From assembly GCF_030247195.1 (NCBI RefSeq), contig NC_080670.1, positions 34,458,497 through 34,522,496 on the forward strand: 64,000 bases of DNA, read 5' to 3'. Made by a program: the position numbers and the translations under genes. This DNA comes from Topomyia yanbarensis (Eukaryota; Arthropoda; Insecta; Diptera; Culicidae). Within the stretch, counting starts at the first letter, position 1; each line of letters starts with the position of its first letter. This document shows, piece after piece, positions 1-11,180 of this stretch. The notes beneath the pieces were generated by a model. It ran no database searches and was not told where the DNA came from. It saw nothing but the letters and a program-made list of their open reading frames with translations.

Positions 1-479
1 AGTGGAAACAAACTCTGGTGACGCGGTCCTGAACCCCTCGTCTGCTCATTCTATTAGCTTTTGCCGCGCGCGGCGTCTCTAGATCTAGATTTGCCGAGAT
101 TGAAATTATGAAAATTGATCACTTTCATTTCTTTCGCCTGCTGCGTGTCCAGATTCAGGTTTAACGGAATTGAAAGTCGTGAAAATATTATTTTTCGTCG
201 CAGCAAGCTTCGTAGCACTATTCGGCGCACGATTCGTCGCAATGTATTTCTTATGAGATGAATGACACTTTAATAAAAAGTTGTGCAATTTTGTGTAAAA
301 ACCGTATTGTAAACAAAACATACGAAAACCTGAAACTTTAGAAGAACAGTTTTAGTAAGTTTTATTAATAAATTCAATAAAAGTAAATAATTAGCACACA
401 TTAAACTTGGGTAACACATATTTTTCTACGTTTTTCAGCATTTATTATCAAATGCGCCAATTCAATTCGTCGCCTCAAA
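1..479. other. No recognisable gene
   Basis: AT-rich sequence with only short ORFs of no recognisable family. No tRNA boxes or terminal inverted repeats were seen. Confidence 0.5.
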
Positions 480-767
480 ATGATTGAATGGCTCGTTTCC
501 AATGAAATGTACAATATTATATTTTTTCTCGTCGAACGTGAAGCGGGTCGAAATTTGACCGCTCGTATCCTCCGACCTACATTCCAAGATGGACTGCTTC
601 AAATAGCAGGTCGCTTAGACCGATCACAAAGCCGATTCGAAATCCGACATCCGGTCATACAGCCGGGCAAGGACTGTCGAACTACGAGCATTCAAACAAC
701 TGTGTCTATGACAATAGACACAGGCTTTAAATTATTTTGTTCTAGCGTAAATATAGGCTATCTGTGA
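480..767 (+). pseudogene. BEL/Pao LTR-retrotransposon pol fragment (relic)
   Basis: A 95-codon open stretch. Residues about 27-60 read as a run with GLLQIAGRLDRS followed by a RHPVIQP segment. This resembles the conserved GRL...HP(I/V)I.P stretch that lies just upstream of the integrase zinc-binding domain in BEL/Pao polyproteins. Nothing else of gag or pol is readable on either side and no LTRs are visible, so this is an isolated relic. The match rests on one motif block recognised by eye. A chance ORF is the alternative. Confidence 0.5.
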
Positions 768-844
768 TGATAATAAATATGCCCAAAGTTTCAGAGCGCT
801 TTTTGATTGATTTTCTAAGAAAAAGTCAACACGTTTTTGTTTGA

Positions 845-971
845 CCCTTAGAACGGTTAGTTTCAAAAACGTCTAATAAAGGACATTCGTTGGACTACGT
901 CCAAATAACCGTTTAACAGACGTCCATTGTTGGACTCAGACTTTGAAACATTTTTTGGACTTCTCAGTGGG
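845..971. mobile_element. Foldback MITE, family C (diverged copy)
   Basis: Runs from CCCTTAGAACGG to TTCTCAGTGGG, matching the family C ends (CCCTCTAAGAACGG / CCCACTGAGACG). The two arms are complementary around a GTCCAAATAACCG core. This copy has base changes and no exact target duplication, so it is old. Confidence 0.75.
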
Positions 972-1042
972 TATCTATATTGGTTTTACATGACAATGGT
1001 TTTAGCCGCATGGGTTATCAACTTTGACAGTTAACCCAGCAA

Positions 1043-1483
1043 CCTAGTCGCCGTGGCAAGCAGAAAATTAGCAAAAGTTGAGCAAAGCGAAATTGATGCT
1101 GGCAGAGTTTCTGCGAGCATTTTGCGCGATTTTTGCGAGAATTCTGGCAAATAATTCGCTCAAATGCAACAACCGTTTCCGATGCTGCTCACTTTTATCC
1201 AGAATCCAGCCAGGAATGTGCGGCCAAGATCTCTGTACGCTTCCTGCCACATGTTTGTCAGATGTTTTGCTCGATTCGTGCTAAATTATACCAGGTAGGA
1301 ATTGCCAGGATCTTTGCACAGTTTATGTCATAAGTTAAAATTTGCCAGAAAACGCGAGCGAAACCGAGTTCGCCCTAGCTCAACTAACCCGACACGATAC
1401 GCGCAAATATCTGACAGGGCTGCCAAACCAAGACTAACAGAAATGTTGCAGAGCGGTCTCCGCCAGAAAATTTGGTGATTGGG
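1043..1483. mobile_element. MITE family F, copy 1
   Basis: Left end CCTAGTCGCCGTGGCAAGC is a mutated form of CCCGGTCAGCGTGGCAAGC; the right end finishes in GATTGGG. Both flanks are AA, a 2-bp target duplication. The interior is collinear with the copies at 8429-8917 (inverted) and 12053-15585. No coding capacity. It carries a central AAATGCAACAACCGTTTC motif. Confidence 0.85.
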
Positions 1484-1640
1484 AAAAGGGGTCCTGACCG
1501 GTTAAGTTCAGCGGGAAAATGAGCCGGAACCCAGTTAAACTCATTTCGGAACCGGTTCGGATTTCTGAATGGAGTCATTATGGATTCTAACACAGTTTTT
1601 AAAGAACAGTTGCGCAAAGACTGAAGCAAATCTACACGCC
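1484..1640. mobile_element. Mosaic of MITE fragments (families B, A and D)
   Basis: A short B-type end (CCGGTTAAGTTCAGC) is followed by an A-type half-element (CCCAGTTAAACTCATTTCGG to the GGAGTCATTATGGATTC arm). Next comes a D-type arm (AGTTGCGCAAAGACTGAAG), also seen at 5083-5126. No element is complete. Confidence 0.6.
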
Positions 1641-1689
1641 ACCGAAAAACTACCTAAAATTCAGTACTTTTGACTCAATCTCGTGGTAT

Positions 1690-1849
1690 CGTGCAGGAAG
1701 GTAAAATTAGGTAAATCGTGTTGAAGGTAGTTTCCATTTAACTACGGCAAAAATAATAACTCAACCTTGAGTTTAATTTACTTAAATTTAAGTTGAATTT
1801 ACCTAATTTTGAGTATACCCTAAACAACTTATAAGTACCTTACTGCACG
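1690..1849. mobile_element. Small TIR element (CGTGCAGKAAGGTA ends)
   Basis: CGTGCAGGAAGGTA at the left is mirrored by TACCTTACTGCACG at the right. The interior is rich in complementary AAATTTAAGTT/AACTCAAGGTT-type blocks. About 160 bp, non-coding, with no clear target duplication. Confidence 0.5.
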
Positions 1850-2649
1850 GAAGTCCTCGACTGAGTCGAATCTCTCGTTTTGTTTTTGACAACACTAATA
1901 AGTGCGAAAGCGACGCACAGCTCCAAAGTACCTAAATTTAAGTTAAAAGAACTTATTCTGTAGGTTATTTTCTGGTAGCGTGTACCTATTGAACACTCAA
2001 AACGTCTACCTATCGGACACGAAGAATAACAATGCTCGAATGCGTGGGGAGTATCGTTATTATGTGATTATAATTATGAGAAAAAATTCAATTATGTAAT
2101 ATTAACATTTAAATAATGTTAATATTTTGCTTAATGACAATTATTAAAAAATATATGTTCACTGATATTCAAATTTGGCACTATTTTAAACACCGGAACA
2201 GCTCTTCCACCGACAGTGGAAATATGAAAGTATTTCTCATAGTTAAAGTGCAGCTAAAATTTTGACAAATTTGTGTATGCATTCCACTTATACATATGTA
2301 ACTGTTTCAAATTTATCTTACGCTGCAAATTCGACTGTTTTTTGTCACACCCCAATCAGACGGCAAGCGGCAAAAATCAATGCATTTCGTTCTTAGTTGC
2401 GGATCAGTTGAGAACCGGAAAAAGCTTAAATTCTTTATACGATGTTATTTATCGTACCGATTTTTACAAAATAAAACTAAACACTTAATTTTAAATTTTT
2501 AAATGCACAAAGTTAACTTCTAACTGAAGCGTTCGGGTTAAGCCATTTGAAATTTAACTAAAAATAAAAGGTTGCCAAAATTTAAAAAAGACCAATGATT
2601 GGTCCAATGTTGCCAATCCTCTTTACGCAACTCTACTATTAAAAACTCT
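1850..2649. other. AT-rich intergenic sequence, nothing recognised
   Basis: No conserved ORF or terminal repeat was found. Low-complexity TTAATATT runs occur near 2090-2150. Confidence 0.5.
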
Positions 2650-2900
2650 GGATTCTAAATCAAATGCAACAACCGATTCCGACTCAGAATCGGTTGTTGC
2701 ATTTGATTTGGAATCCATAATGACTCCATTCAGGATTCCGAATCAAATTCCGAATGGTTTGACCGGGAATGCTGGCTGGTTCTAATTCGTATTCCGGCTC
2801 CAGTGGCACAACCGATTCTAGTTCGAATCGGTTGTCACTGGAGCCGGAATACTAGCTAGAACTAGCCAGAATTCCAGTTCATTTCCAGCCAATATTTAGA
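2650..2900. mobile_element. Partial family A MITE abutting partial family B MITE
   Basis: 2661-2767 is the core and right arm of family A, ending GGTTTGACCGGG. It is followed directly by a family B foldback lacking its first end (GCTGGCTGGTTCTAATTCG ... GAACTAGCCAGAATTCC). The B core, CACAACCGATTCTAG, is intact. The two elements appear fused by deletion of the B terminus. Confidence 0.75.
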
Positions 2901-3528
2901 GTGGTAGTTGAATTGAGGTGATAGCTTTTATTTATATTTATTATTCACATGAGAAAAATAAAAAAATCATCTACGCCTCCTTAACGTCAGCTGCATCGAA
3001 AATGACTAAAACTACTTATGAATTGATGACTAAATTGCAATCAATTAAATTTCCGTAGAGCTCAGGACCAACATTGCGGAACATATTGCCCACCTAGTAT
3101 ATTTTATTCGGAACCTCTCTTTCCTACGTTTAAACCATGTGTTCTTGTTGCACACTGAATGAATGATTCCACGTAGTCTAGAGCAATTTTCCGCCTACAT
3201 AATGCCTATACTCTTGCTAAACCGAATCACGCTCCACCCAAAGATTGATTACTTTTTCTAAACCATGCAACATAAATCAAGCGTAATAATTTGCCATGGT
3301 AAGGTCGGTTGCTTCTCCAACGGCCCTGCACATACAACTTAAAACGCCTTCAGTCATTCGTTTCCGATTTTTGCAATGATCCGTATCGGTTTACATATCC
3401 ATACGGTATGTGGTGCTAAATGCCAACACATCACCCGTATGTATTCCTGCACATAGAAAAGGTACCTACTTCGCAAATAATAGGTTTGTTCCAGTATCCA
3501 GTACTTGATTCAATATTCTCGGAAGCTA
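2901..3528. other. Intergenic, nothing recognised
   Basis: No plausible coding exon or repeat termini on either strand. Confidence 0.5.
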
Positions 3529-3708
3529 CCCGGTCAAACCATTCGGAATTTGATTCGGAATCCTGAATGGAGTCAGTATGGATTCCAAATCAAATGCAAA
3601 AACCGATTCTGAAACCGATTTAGTCGGAATCGGTTGTTGCATTTGATTTGGAATCCATAATGACTCCATTCAGAAATCCGAACCAGTTCCGGAATGAGTT
3701 TAACTGGG
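3529..3708. mobile_element. Foldback MITE family A, complete copy
   Basis: Starts CCCGGTCAAACCATTCGG and ends CGGAATGAGTTTAACTGGG. It is flanked on both sides by TA, a 2-bp target duplication. The arms pair almost along their whole length (GATTCCAAATCAAATGC / GCATTTGATTTGGAATC), while the outer 20 bp of the two ends differ (CCCGGTCAAACC versus CCCAGTTAAACT). About 180 bp, non-coding. Confidence 0.9.
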
Positions 3709-4539
3709 TATCAGAAGCGACAAAAAAGTGAAGTAGCGAATACAGGAACGACTCCCTGTTTACTCCGGAGTACTGGAACAAACCTTATTTGCTTAAGTGT
3801 ATTCGGTACTTCACAAGTTCTGGATCTCCCAAAGTCATGTTTAGAGTTTGCCTGCCGGCACACTTTTCTTTTCTCCGTCTATTTATCAACCAGTAAAACG
3901 CTGCGAGGCGTAAACAGAGTTTGCCAAGCAGAATATCACACCTCATTGAGCAGATTTTTCTTCTTCTCCCTTCTTTCCTGGAAAGCCTTTTGCTTGCCCT
4001 GGAAGCGCGCACACGTGAAACGTATTATTTTCAGTTTCGGGTCGGGATCGGAGCTGTATTGATGGGTTGCGGTTCGAGTTATTTATTTTCCCAAACAGAA
4101 ACACGCGGATTAGAGATAAGGAGGCACACAGAAATGATGGAGGTGAATATATTTTGTCTATTTTCTATCACTAATTGGAACAAAATGACTGTTGAGCGAT
4201 TTTGGTGAGTACTTGGTAGCTTTTCCGAAAGAAGCATAATAACGATGATAATATTTGTATTTCATTCTATGCGGCTGTATAATGTCAATAGTATCATTAA
4301 GTAATGTACTTTTTTGGTCTTTTTCGATACATCAGTCTTAAATAATACTTACGTTTTCGTACGTAAAATTACTATAATGCATTATTTTGATGAACGCTAA
4401 TTTTGGTTTCTGCCGAAATTCCGGCTCAAATAAAATAATAGATTATAAGCCGAAACCGGTAGCACCATTGAAGGCAATAAATCATTTGGCGATATGTTAC
4501 TTTTACTTAAAATTTGACACTTCCAACACGGATCCAATA
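3709..4539. other. Intergenic, nothing recognised
   Basis: An ORF of 122 codons starts inside the preceding MITE and has no family resemblance. It is treated as chance. Confidence 0.5.
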
Positions 4540-4774
4540 CTGGGCGTCAGTTGAACGTCGTCCAACGTTGATCCAACTTTCAATGAACGCTTTTGAAACA
4601 AACATTTCTTAGGGGGTATTCATACGCCCACTGAGACGTCCAAAAAATTGTTTCAAAATCGTTCAACACGGGTCCAACGATGGACGTTTGTTGAACGGTT
4701 ATTTGGACGTTGTCCGAATTGGTCCAACGAACGTCCTTCATTGGACGATTTTGAAACCAACCGTTCTTAGAGGG
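4540..4774. mobile_element. Family C MITE (4627-4774) beside a decayed C fragment
   Basis: 4627-4774 is a complete C element (CCCACTGAGACGTCC ... CCGTTCTTAGAGGG), flanked by CG on both sides. Just upstream, 4540-4617 is a strongly diverged C remnant (GTTGAACGTCGTCCAACG ... TTTCTTAGGGGG). Confidence 0.88.
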
Positions 4775-4794
4775 CGCCATCGGTTTAAACAATT

Positions 4795-4964
4795 CCCAGT
4801 TAAACTCATTCCGGAACCGGTTCGGATTTCTTAATAGAGTCATTATGGATTCCAAATCAAGTGCAACAACCTATTCCGACTCAGAATCGGTTGTTGCATT
4901 TGATTTGGAATCCATACTGACTCCATTCAGGATTCCGAATCAAATTCCGAATGGTTTGACCGGG
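4795..4964. mobile_element. Foldback MITE family A, inverted complete copy
   Basis: Starts CCCAGTTAAACTCATTCCGG and ends CGAATGGTTTGACCGGG, with TT target duplications on both sides. The core is CAACCTATTCCGACTCAGAATCGG. It lies in reverse orientation to the 3529 copy. Confidence 0.9.
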
Positions 4965-5019
4965 TTGGAGCGTGGTGAATCGTTTGTTGCAATCGGGCCG
5001 GAATTCTCGCTGAAATCAG

Positions 5020-5355
5020 CAGCCGGAATTCTGGCGGATTGTAATTCGTAGTCCGGCTCCAGTAACACAACCCACAGTTCATAGAGAGCAGTTGCGCAAA
5101 GAGTGAAGTCAAAAAAAAGTCTACCTATCGAGCACAATTGGAATCCATCTCTGATATCTCTGCAGCAAAGCTGGATTTTGATTTTGCTCCAAAGGTAGAC
5201 TTTTTTGGCCTTACTCTCTGCACACCTTTGCGTACGTTTTTACTAAGGCCTTTGACACAACCGATTCCATCTAGAATCGGTTGTGTCACTGGAGACGAAA
5301 TGCGAATTAGAACCAGCCAGCATTCCGATTAATTTTCCGGCTGAGCTTAACTGGG
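5020..5355. mobile_element. Family B MITE carrying a nested foldback (family D)
   Basis: B-type left arm (CAGCCGGAATTCTGGC ... GTCCGGCTCCAGTAACACA) and right arm (GACACAACCGATTCC ... GAGCTTAACTGGG) are separated by about 150 bp. The insert has arms AGAGAGCAGTTGCGCAAAG (from 5083) and ACTCTCTGCACACCTTTGC (to about 5231), read here as an inserted family D foldback. Confidence 0.65.
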
Positions 5356-5439
5356 TAGTCGTGTTCCATCCGGATTGACTGGGGGGGGGTTAATTTTCAA
5401 AGATCCCCCTACCCTCTGAAAATCCTTACAAATATTGTT

Positions 5440-5862
5440 TCAAAGGCGTTCAACACGGGGTCAACGATGGACGCCTCTTGAACGGTTATTTGGATGATGT
5501 CCAACGAACATCTTCATTGGGCGTCCTCTAAGAATGGTCAAAATCGTCCAATGAAGGACGTTCGTTGGACCAACGCTGGATGACGTTCAAATAATCGTTC
5601 AATATACGTCCATCGTTGGATCCGCGTTGAACGATTTTGAAACAATTTTGTGAGCGTCTCAGTGGGCGATTTTAAAAACCAACCGCTCTTAGAGGGTAGG
5701 GCCCCAGTCAAACAACCTACTGAGACGTCCAAAAAATTGTTTCAAAATCGTTCAACACGAGTCCAATGATGGACGTTTGTTGAACGGTTATTTGGACGTT
5801 GTCCAAATTGGTCCAACGAACGTCCTTCATTGGACGAATTTGAAACCAACCGTTCTTAGAGG
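5440..5862. mobile_element. Cluster of three family C MITE copies, one intact-like
   Basis: Alternating-orientation C units: a diverged unit (about 5440-5525), an inverted unit (about 5520-5672) and a final unit (about 5730-5862, ACTGAGACGTCC ... CGTTCTTAGAGGG). Each holds the GAACGGTTATTTGGAYG core or its complement. The cluster implies repeated insertion of C elements into C elements. Confidence 0.75.
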
Positions 5863-5990
5863 GAATTACAGAGCCGGTTCCGAATCCTGAACAGATTCAG
5901 TATCGATTCTAGCTCAAATGCAACAACCGATTGAGTTGGAGTTAAGGTCAAGCCATTCGAAATACGATTCGGCATTCTGTCCAGTCCCGT
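5863..5990. mobile_element. Degraded family A MITE
   Basis: Holds GAGCCGGTTCCGAATCCTGAA, then AGCTCAAATGCAACAACCGATTG, then GTCAAGCCATTCGAAATACG. This is an A foldback with most of the second arm lost. Confidence 0.55.
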
Positions 5991-6059
5991 CAGAAAGTGG
6001 AATTCTGGTACATCTTCAAATTTTCAAAACCACTTATTTTCGGGTCCCTGGGTCTAAAT

Positions 6060-6258
6060 GGCGGATGAAACTTTATTAAAAAAGGTAAACTTGTTTACAG
6101 TGAAATTAAAGCCGCTGGATAAAGACTCGCCATTTTTATCGTTTGTTTACTATTTATCTGTCTGTGTCATTCCAATCGAGCACGATACTCTACCCGCAGA
6201 AAATCATTCTTGAACGAGGGCCATTGGTAGGTCTTGTGCTCGATTGGAATGACACTGA
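6060..6258. mobile_element. Foldback element, family G, copy 1
   Basis: Contains GGATAAAGACTCGCCAT and ATTCCAATCGAGCACGA, then the complement TGCTCGATTGGAATGACAC. The same arms occur at 58367-58615 inside SCLT1 intron 2 and, as a half-copy, at 8920-9005. Confidence 0.65.
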
Positions 6259-6261
6259 CAG

Positions 6262-6450
6262 ACAGAGATGTCATGTTTTCATTTTGAAGACATTCAAAAT
6301 GCTGTTAATACAGATTTTACATTTTTAGACAAATTCATTCGGAAATCTGTCCGGATTCGGGCTCAAAACCAAAAACCGATTCAGAACTCTGGTCAGCGAA
6401 GACAAACGAAGACAGTTATTATTATATTTGAAGACATGTTCAAAATCAAA
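6262..6450. mobile_element. Family H element, copy 1
   Basis: Starts CAGAGATGTCATGTTTTC with a TTTTGAAGACATTCAAAATG block, a central GCTCAAAACCAAAAACCGATTC and a reverse block (TTTGAAGACATGTTCAAAA). Homologous to 11005-11180 (inverted) and 36960-37135. Confidence 0.6.
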
Positions 6451-6593
6451 GAGAATAGGGAAAGAGACGAAGAGTGAAAATCAGTCAAAACGGCAACACT
6501 CCCTTTATGATGATTTCAACACTAGAATTTTGGCAACCGCTTCCACAGGCAGCACTTTAAATGACTCCTATTATATTTTGAAAACAAACCGTA

Positions 6594-8135
6594 CACTGAG
6601 AAAAAAGTTATGGTATGTATGACCAGACTTTTCTGGTTGCATCAACTATTCAACAAAATAGTAGTAATGACCATGAGATCGATGATACTAAACTTCTGTA
6701 TCGTCTGTAATACTAGAAAAAATGATTACTGCTTCACTATGCTTCTAGTATTTATGATGTTTCGAATATAGTTACTGCAACAATATTTACCATCTCAAAA
6801 ATAACAATGGAATAGTATAAATCGCCTTATAGACTAGTTCAACGTCAGTTTTGAGATGACAATTTTTATTGACGTGACTATGTAAAAGTAAAAATGAAAA
6901 TACGAAAATGCTAGATATAACCATTATTAATGTCATGATTACTTTTCGTTTGATTGTTCTCTTTACAATATTGTAATAAGTCACGATGACAAATTATATA
7001 ATAGTTATGGGAATGCAAATGTTATAATAACTAAATACATTGTTAATGTGAACGTGACTCTTGTCGGAAACACCATTGGCATATAGTGTTTTTCAGCCCA
7101 CTATGCTTTGTAGTACTACTGACTATGCATCTTGTCAATATTTGCGTTTTAATTTTCGTATTTCTACATGACGCCGCCATTACAGCGAAAAGATTCATGC
7201 GTGACATACGTGCGCAGTGTGGTTAATATTAGATTTTTCACAGACTAATTGGATTAATATTGCATCAGGTAAGTAAATACTTCAGAATCCTTTATATAGA
7301 GAAAGCGGGATGTTTCAAAATGTTTTTTGTTTAGGTGTTCTGTGGATTTAGGGTTATGGCCGAGAAAGATGAAGCTGAGGGTCATAATTTCTAATTTACT
7401 TGAGGACCCTCAATACTTGATTGGAAATAAATAGTTGGTACTTGGATGTGTACACCATTTAGCTTTATTCGAAGTGAGTGATAGTGGACTAAAACCTGCG
7501 ACTCGCAAGGCAGAACAAAACGCTGACCCTCATATACACATTCATTAAATTGGCAACATGTAATTGATCAGGTAACAATTCAAATATTGTATCATTAAGT
7601 TATGAGAAAATATATCAAGAAAAGAAATGATGGAAAGATATTAAATTCATAAATTTTCCGAAATTGGCTCTAATTATATAATCCTTCGCCTCTCTGGTTA
7701 TTTTAGGCTGCGTCATTTTCAATTCAACCAGATGGTCCATTTCAAAATAACCAGTCAACAAATGTCAAAATCACGATATTTTAGTTATTACAAACAGTCC
7801 CAGGTTAGAATGACTAGATTTATTGTTATTTCAAGCACCCGCATACAATGGTGATTCAAACAATGTCAAGTTCAGTTTTACTACGATGGTTCAACTCTTC
7901 TGGTTTTGTTTTTACAAACATTTCCAGGTAAATATTACTATGCATATTGGTTATTCGTTATACTTACAATGGAGTGTTCAATATTACTATTATCGTACAG
8001 ATCACCTGTATAGTACACTTGAGCATGTATATAGTTAAAGTCAGCTAATGCTGTAGTCGGCTAATAATCACTATACCCGCAAAGTCGAATTTACGTCCTC
8101 ATATGGTGACTGTTACCATACTATTTTTCTTAGTG
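6594..8135. mobile_element. 1.5-kb non-autonomous DNA transposon with CACTG/CACTA ends
   Basis: The left end CACTGAGAAAAAAGTTATGG and the inverse of the right end, CACTAAGAAAAATAGTATGG, form an imperfect inverted repeat of about 30 bp. It is flanked by TA on both sides. The interior is very AT-rich with no transposase-like ORF. The ends fit either a CACTA-type element with a 2-bp duplication or a TA-inserting Tc1/mariner-type element; the sequence does not decide. Confidence 0.65.
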
Positions 8136-8428
8136 TATGTCGATCGTTGGATTTGTTTATCAAACGATGCGCATTTCGAAACAAAGAGATGAAATAATTC
8201 TAAAGCTTGTTTTTACTCATACATATACTCTAGAATGCACCTCACAATCACGATTGAACCAAATTCTGACGAAAATTGAAATTTCTTTTTTAATACATGT
8301 ACAATACTTATCTCCTCCAACTCAGGCATGAGTAATGTTTATTTACATTGCACGATTGGTCTGCTTAATAAGGTATTTTTGGCTTCACACTATTCGTCTC
8401 TTTCCCTATTCTCTTTGTTCAAAATATA

Positions 8429-8917
8429 CCCAGTGAGCAAATTTTCTGGCAGAGACCGCTATGCTAGATTTCTGTAAGTCTTGGTTTGGCAGCCCTGTCA
8501 GATTTCTGCGCGTATCATGTCGGGTTAGTTGAGCTAGGGCGAACTCGGTTTCGCTCGCGTTTTCTGGCAAATTTTGACAGGAACCGAGCAAAACCCTGGC
8601 ATAACTCGGACATAAACTGTGCAAAGATCCTGGCAATTCCTACCTGGTAGAATTTAGCACGAATCGAGCAAAACATCTGACAAATATATGGCAGGAAGCG
8701 TGCAGAGATCTTGGTCGTACATTTCTGACTCGATTCTGGATAAAAGTGAGCAGCATCGGTTGATGTAACCGCTTCTGTCGGAAACGGTTGTTGCATTTGA
8801 GCGAATTCGTTGCCAGAATTCTCGCACAAATCGCGCAAAATGCTCGCAGAAACTCTGCCAGCATCAATTTCGCTTTGCTAAACCTTTGCTAACTTTCTGC
8901 TTGCCACGCTGACCGGG
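8429..8917. mobile_element. MITE family F, copy 2 (inverted, complete)
   Basis: Starts CCCAGTGAGCAAATTTTCTG and ends GCTTGCCACGCTGACCGGG, flanked by TA on both sides. This 489-bp copy contains the uninterrupted complement of TAGGAATTGCCAGG. It therefore shows what the third copy looked like before an RTE LINE entered it. Confidence 0.9.
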
Positions 8918-9005
8918 TACTTGGTATCCCTGAGTGAGAGATAAATGGTAAACAAACGATAGAGGTGGCGAGTCTTTATCCAGAGAGATTCAGCGTTCTT
9001 TTAAG
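8918..9005. mobile_element. Half-copy of foldback family G next to an H-type end
   Basis: TTGGTATCCCTGAG matches the right end of family H. It is followed by GATAAATGGTAAACAAACG and GGCGAGTCTTTATCCAGAG, the right arm of family G. Confidence 0.5.
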
Positions 9006-9329
9006 TTTTTTAGTTACTTCGGCATTTTTGGAAGACTTAGGTGTTTAACATTGATTTGTTATAAAAATAATGTATCTGCACTCCGATCAATTTTCGGAAT
9101 CATCGGCATACAAGCAAGTGACGTGCATACTTGTTACCATAACTAGAACGAATACGACAAACAAAGTTATATAAACTTAAATCCCTCCATTGCACCATCC
9201 GATTTCTTTTTCAATCTTCCAACTTTCTTCTCTTACGTAGACATTGAAAAGAAAAAGAACTAGGCGTTTGTATGTACAAAGCAAATGACTGATTTGTATT
9301 CCATTTGCAAGGAAATTCGGCAGCCGAAC

Positions 9330-10130
9330 AAATCGAACTGATTCCATTTGTGGACCAAACTCTGGCCGCCATCAATGGCGTTGAAACGGCTTCAATCGTC
9401 TTTCAATCCGGGACCCGAAGAATTGTTTTTCGTGCCTCTGAGAAAACAGATCGAAATTTTGGTAACTTGGATCTGCTTATGTTCTCTTTCCAGCAGCATT
9501 TTTTCGTCTTACTGGAAATCAGCGAACATTTTCCAATCCATGGAAAGGGAAATGACGAAACATCAATAACTATCCTGGAATAACTTCATTGAGTGTTCTC
9601 TTTAGCTGGTAGTCATTGCAAACAGTACCTAGTCCACGATTAACATGGCTTCACGCCTGGATGCTGATCAAGTATGGAAGGTCGCGCTCAGTCTTATATT
9701 ATTTACCCCAACCTATCCGCTGTTTTTCATAAAACAATCGATGAAATGAAGAAATTTGTAATCAACGGTTGTTTCTGCAACTGTTTCGATCCTAGCTCTC
9801 AGGTCGAGATATAATGATTGACATTGGCGATTGTCAGGTACTTATTTTTAAATCAGGAATAGCGTAGGGAAGCTACTTGGGACCGTTTATGTTTCTGCTT
9901 TACTTCAATGACGTGTGTTTAGTGCTAATAACTCCCTGCCGTTCCTGCATAGTTGATTTCAAAATATTTCGTCTCATCTGATAAATTCATGGTTGGCGAT
10001 TTTATCAACATCTTGTAGCCTTCGCTAATGGCTATCAAGCAAGAACTGCGAGTATGTACACGCCACAAAAAATACTGACGACAGTAGCGCACCTGGTTTG
10101 GATATCCCAACTACCTTCGAAGCCGTTAGA
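9330..10130 (+). pseudogene. Decayed Jockey-type LINE reverse transcriptase
   Basis: Short blocks in shifting frames follow the order of a Jockey-superfamily reverse transcriptase. In sequence they are SSSIFSSYWKSANIF and PIHGKGND (fingers); YPNLSAVFHK at about 9695 (motif A region, catalytic Asp lost); an ING.FLQLF-like block near 9765; GSYLGPFMFLLYFNDVC at about 9868-9920 (motif B region and following helix, preceded by a stop in GIA*). No YxDD box can be read with confidence. Many stops and frameshifts make this an old dead fragment. Other explanations are unlikely because several blocks are collinear. Confidence 0.7.
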
Positions 10131-10607
10131 GATTTTACACAAGTTGAATGCTGAAGATGGACGTCTGTTCTCCGTGATCGAATTCTCATGAAAGACTTTT
10201 TGGCTGAGCTATGCCTGCCAGACCCCAGAACTGCTTCACTGCTCTAGCTCTGCCTGTCAGAACCTAGAACTTTTTAGCTGCCGAAAATCTAGGGAGAAGG
10301 CATAATTTATTAAAAGGTGATGGAGGGAGGTAGTCCGCTTTGAACTGTCCTGGTTTTCTACTCACTTGATATGGTCACCCTATTTAAGATATGGTACTAA
10401 TTTTTGTATAACAATGTAAGCATAGTAAACAATTAAAGCGGACTATTTTTACATCCTGTGAAAAAATAAAATAAAATACGAGCTGTCATCGCGTCTGGAA
10501 ATTCGTGGAAAATTTCGATCTTTGCATCATAAATGTCGACGTCTATCTTCTTCTTCTTCTGTCTCTTGTTGCAGCAGTCAGTCGACCACCACGGTGTTTT
10601 GGCACAG
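10131..10607. other. Intergenic; possible 3' flank of a minus-strand gene
   Basis: No ORF was recognised. On the minus strand AATAAA occurs near 10306-10311. It could serve the exon candidate just upstream on that strand, but it lies some 300 nt away. Confidence 0.3.
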
Positions 10608-10685
10608 TCAGATTCGACTTTTGGCCATCAATTTTTGTTTATAGTCCGTGGACTTTTTGTCAGCATCTATCAATTCGATGATATG
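10608..10685 (-). CDS. Candidate terminal coding exon, gene unknown
   Basis: On the minus strand a strong acceptor (TTCTTTATTTTTTACAG) is followed immediately by 25 in-frame codons and TGA. The encoded tail is lysine-rich and ends TDYKQKLMAKSRI. Acceptor quality, a phase-0 frame and a hydrophilic C-terminus look like the last exon of a real protein whose earlier exons lie further up the minus strand, beyond what I can link. No family is recognised. A 78-nt open stretch can arise by chance, so confidence is low. Confidence 0.27.
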   Translation of the reverse strand, partial: HIIELIDADKKSTDYKQKLMAKSRI

Positions 10686-11004
10686 CTGTAAAAAATAAAG
10701 AAATGACGTTAATCGCGCCTTTGTGTGACACTTTTATCACTCAACAAACTTTCGAGAATCGTCATATGCGAAAGATGTCACATCATTTTCAAGGGCGACA
10801 GGAGAACAAAGGCTTACACCAAACACGTACTAAAAACTAATCATGCATTTTGCATTCGACATTATTTGTAAGTGTTGTATGTACCACAATGACGAATTAA
10901 CTACCACAATGACGAATTAACTTGTTTGTATTTACATTAAAATAGTCCGCTGTTTTGAAAGGATTGTCTTGTCAGATTTAAAGACTCTCTGGCTAAAGAT
11001 TGCC

Positions 11005-11180
11005 ATTTAATAAAAACAAATATCTTCATTTGTCATCAGCGACCAGAATTATGAATCGGTTATTGAACTTGAGCCAGGTTTCTGACTGAAATCTGCCAGC
11101 TTTTCGAAAAAAAATCTCTAAGTTGTAAAAAGTTTCTTCATCAGGTTTCAAATGTCTTCCAAATGAATATAAATCATTGT
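11005..11180. mobile_element. Family H element, copy 2 (inverted)
   Basis: ATCTTCATTTGTCATCAGCG, GAATCGGTTATTGAACTTGAG and GTTTCAAATGTCTTCCAAATG are the reverse complement of blocks in the 36960 copy. The ends are degraded. Confidence 0.5.

Noticed and set aside
3694..4208. Overlapping ORFs of 122 and 95 codons
   Set aside because: The first begins inside MITE A. There is no splice or family signal, and opposite-strand ORFs overlap them.
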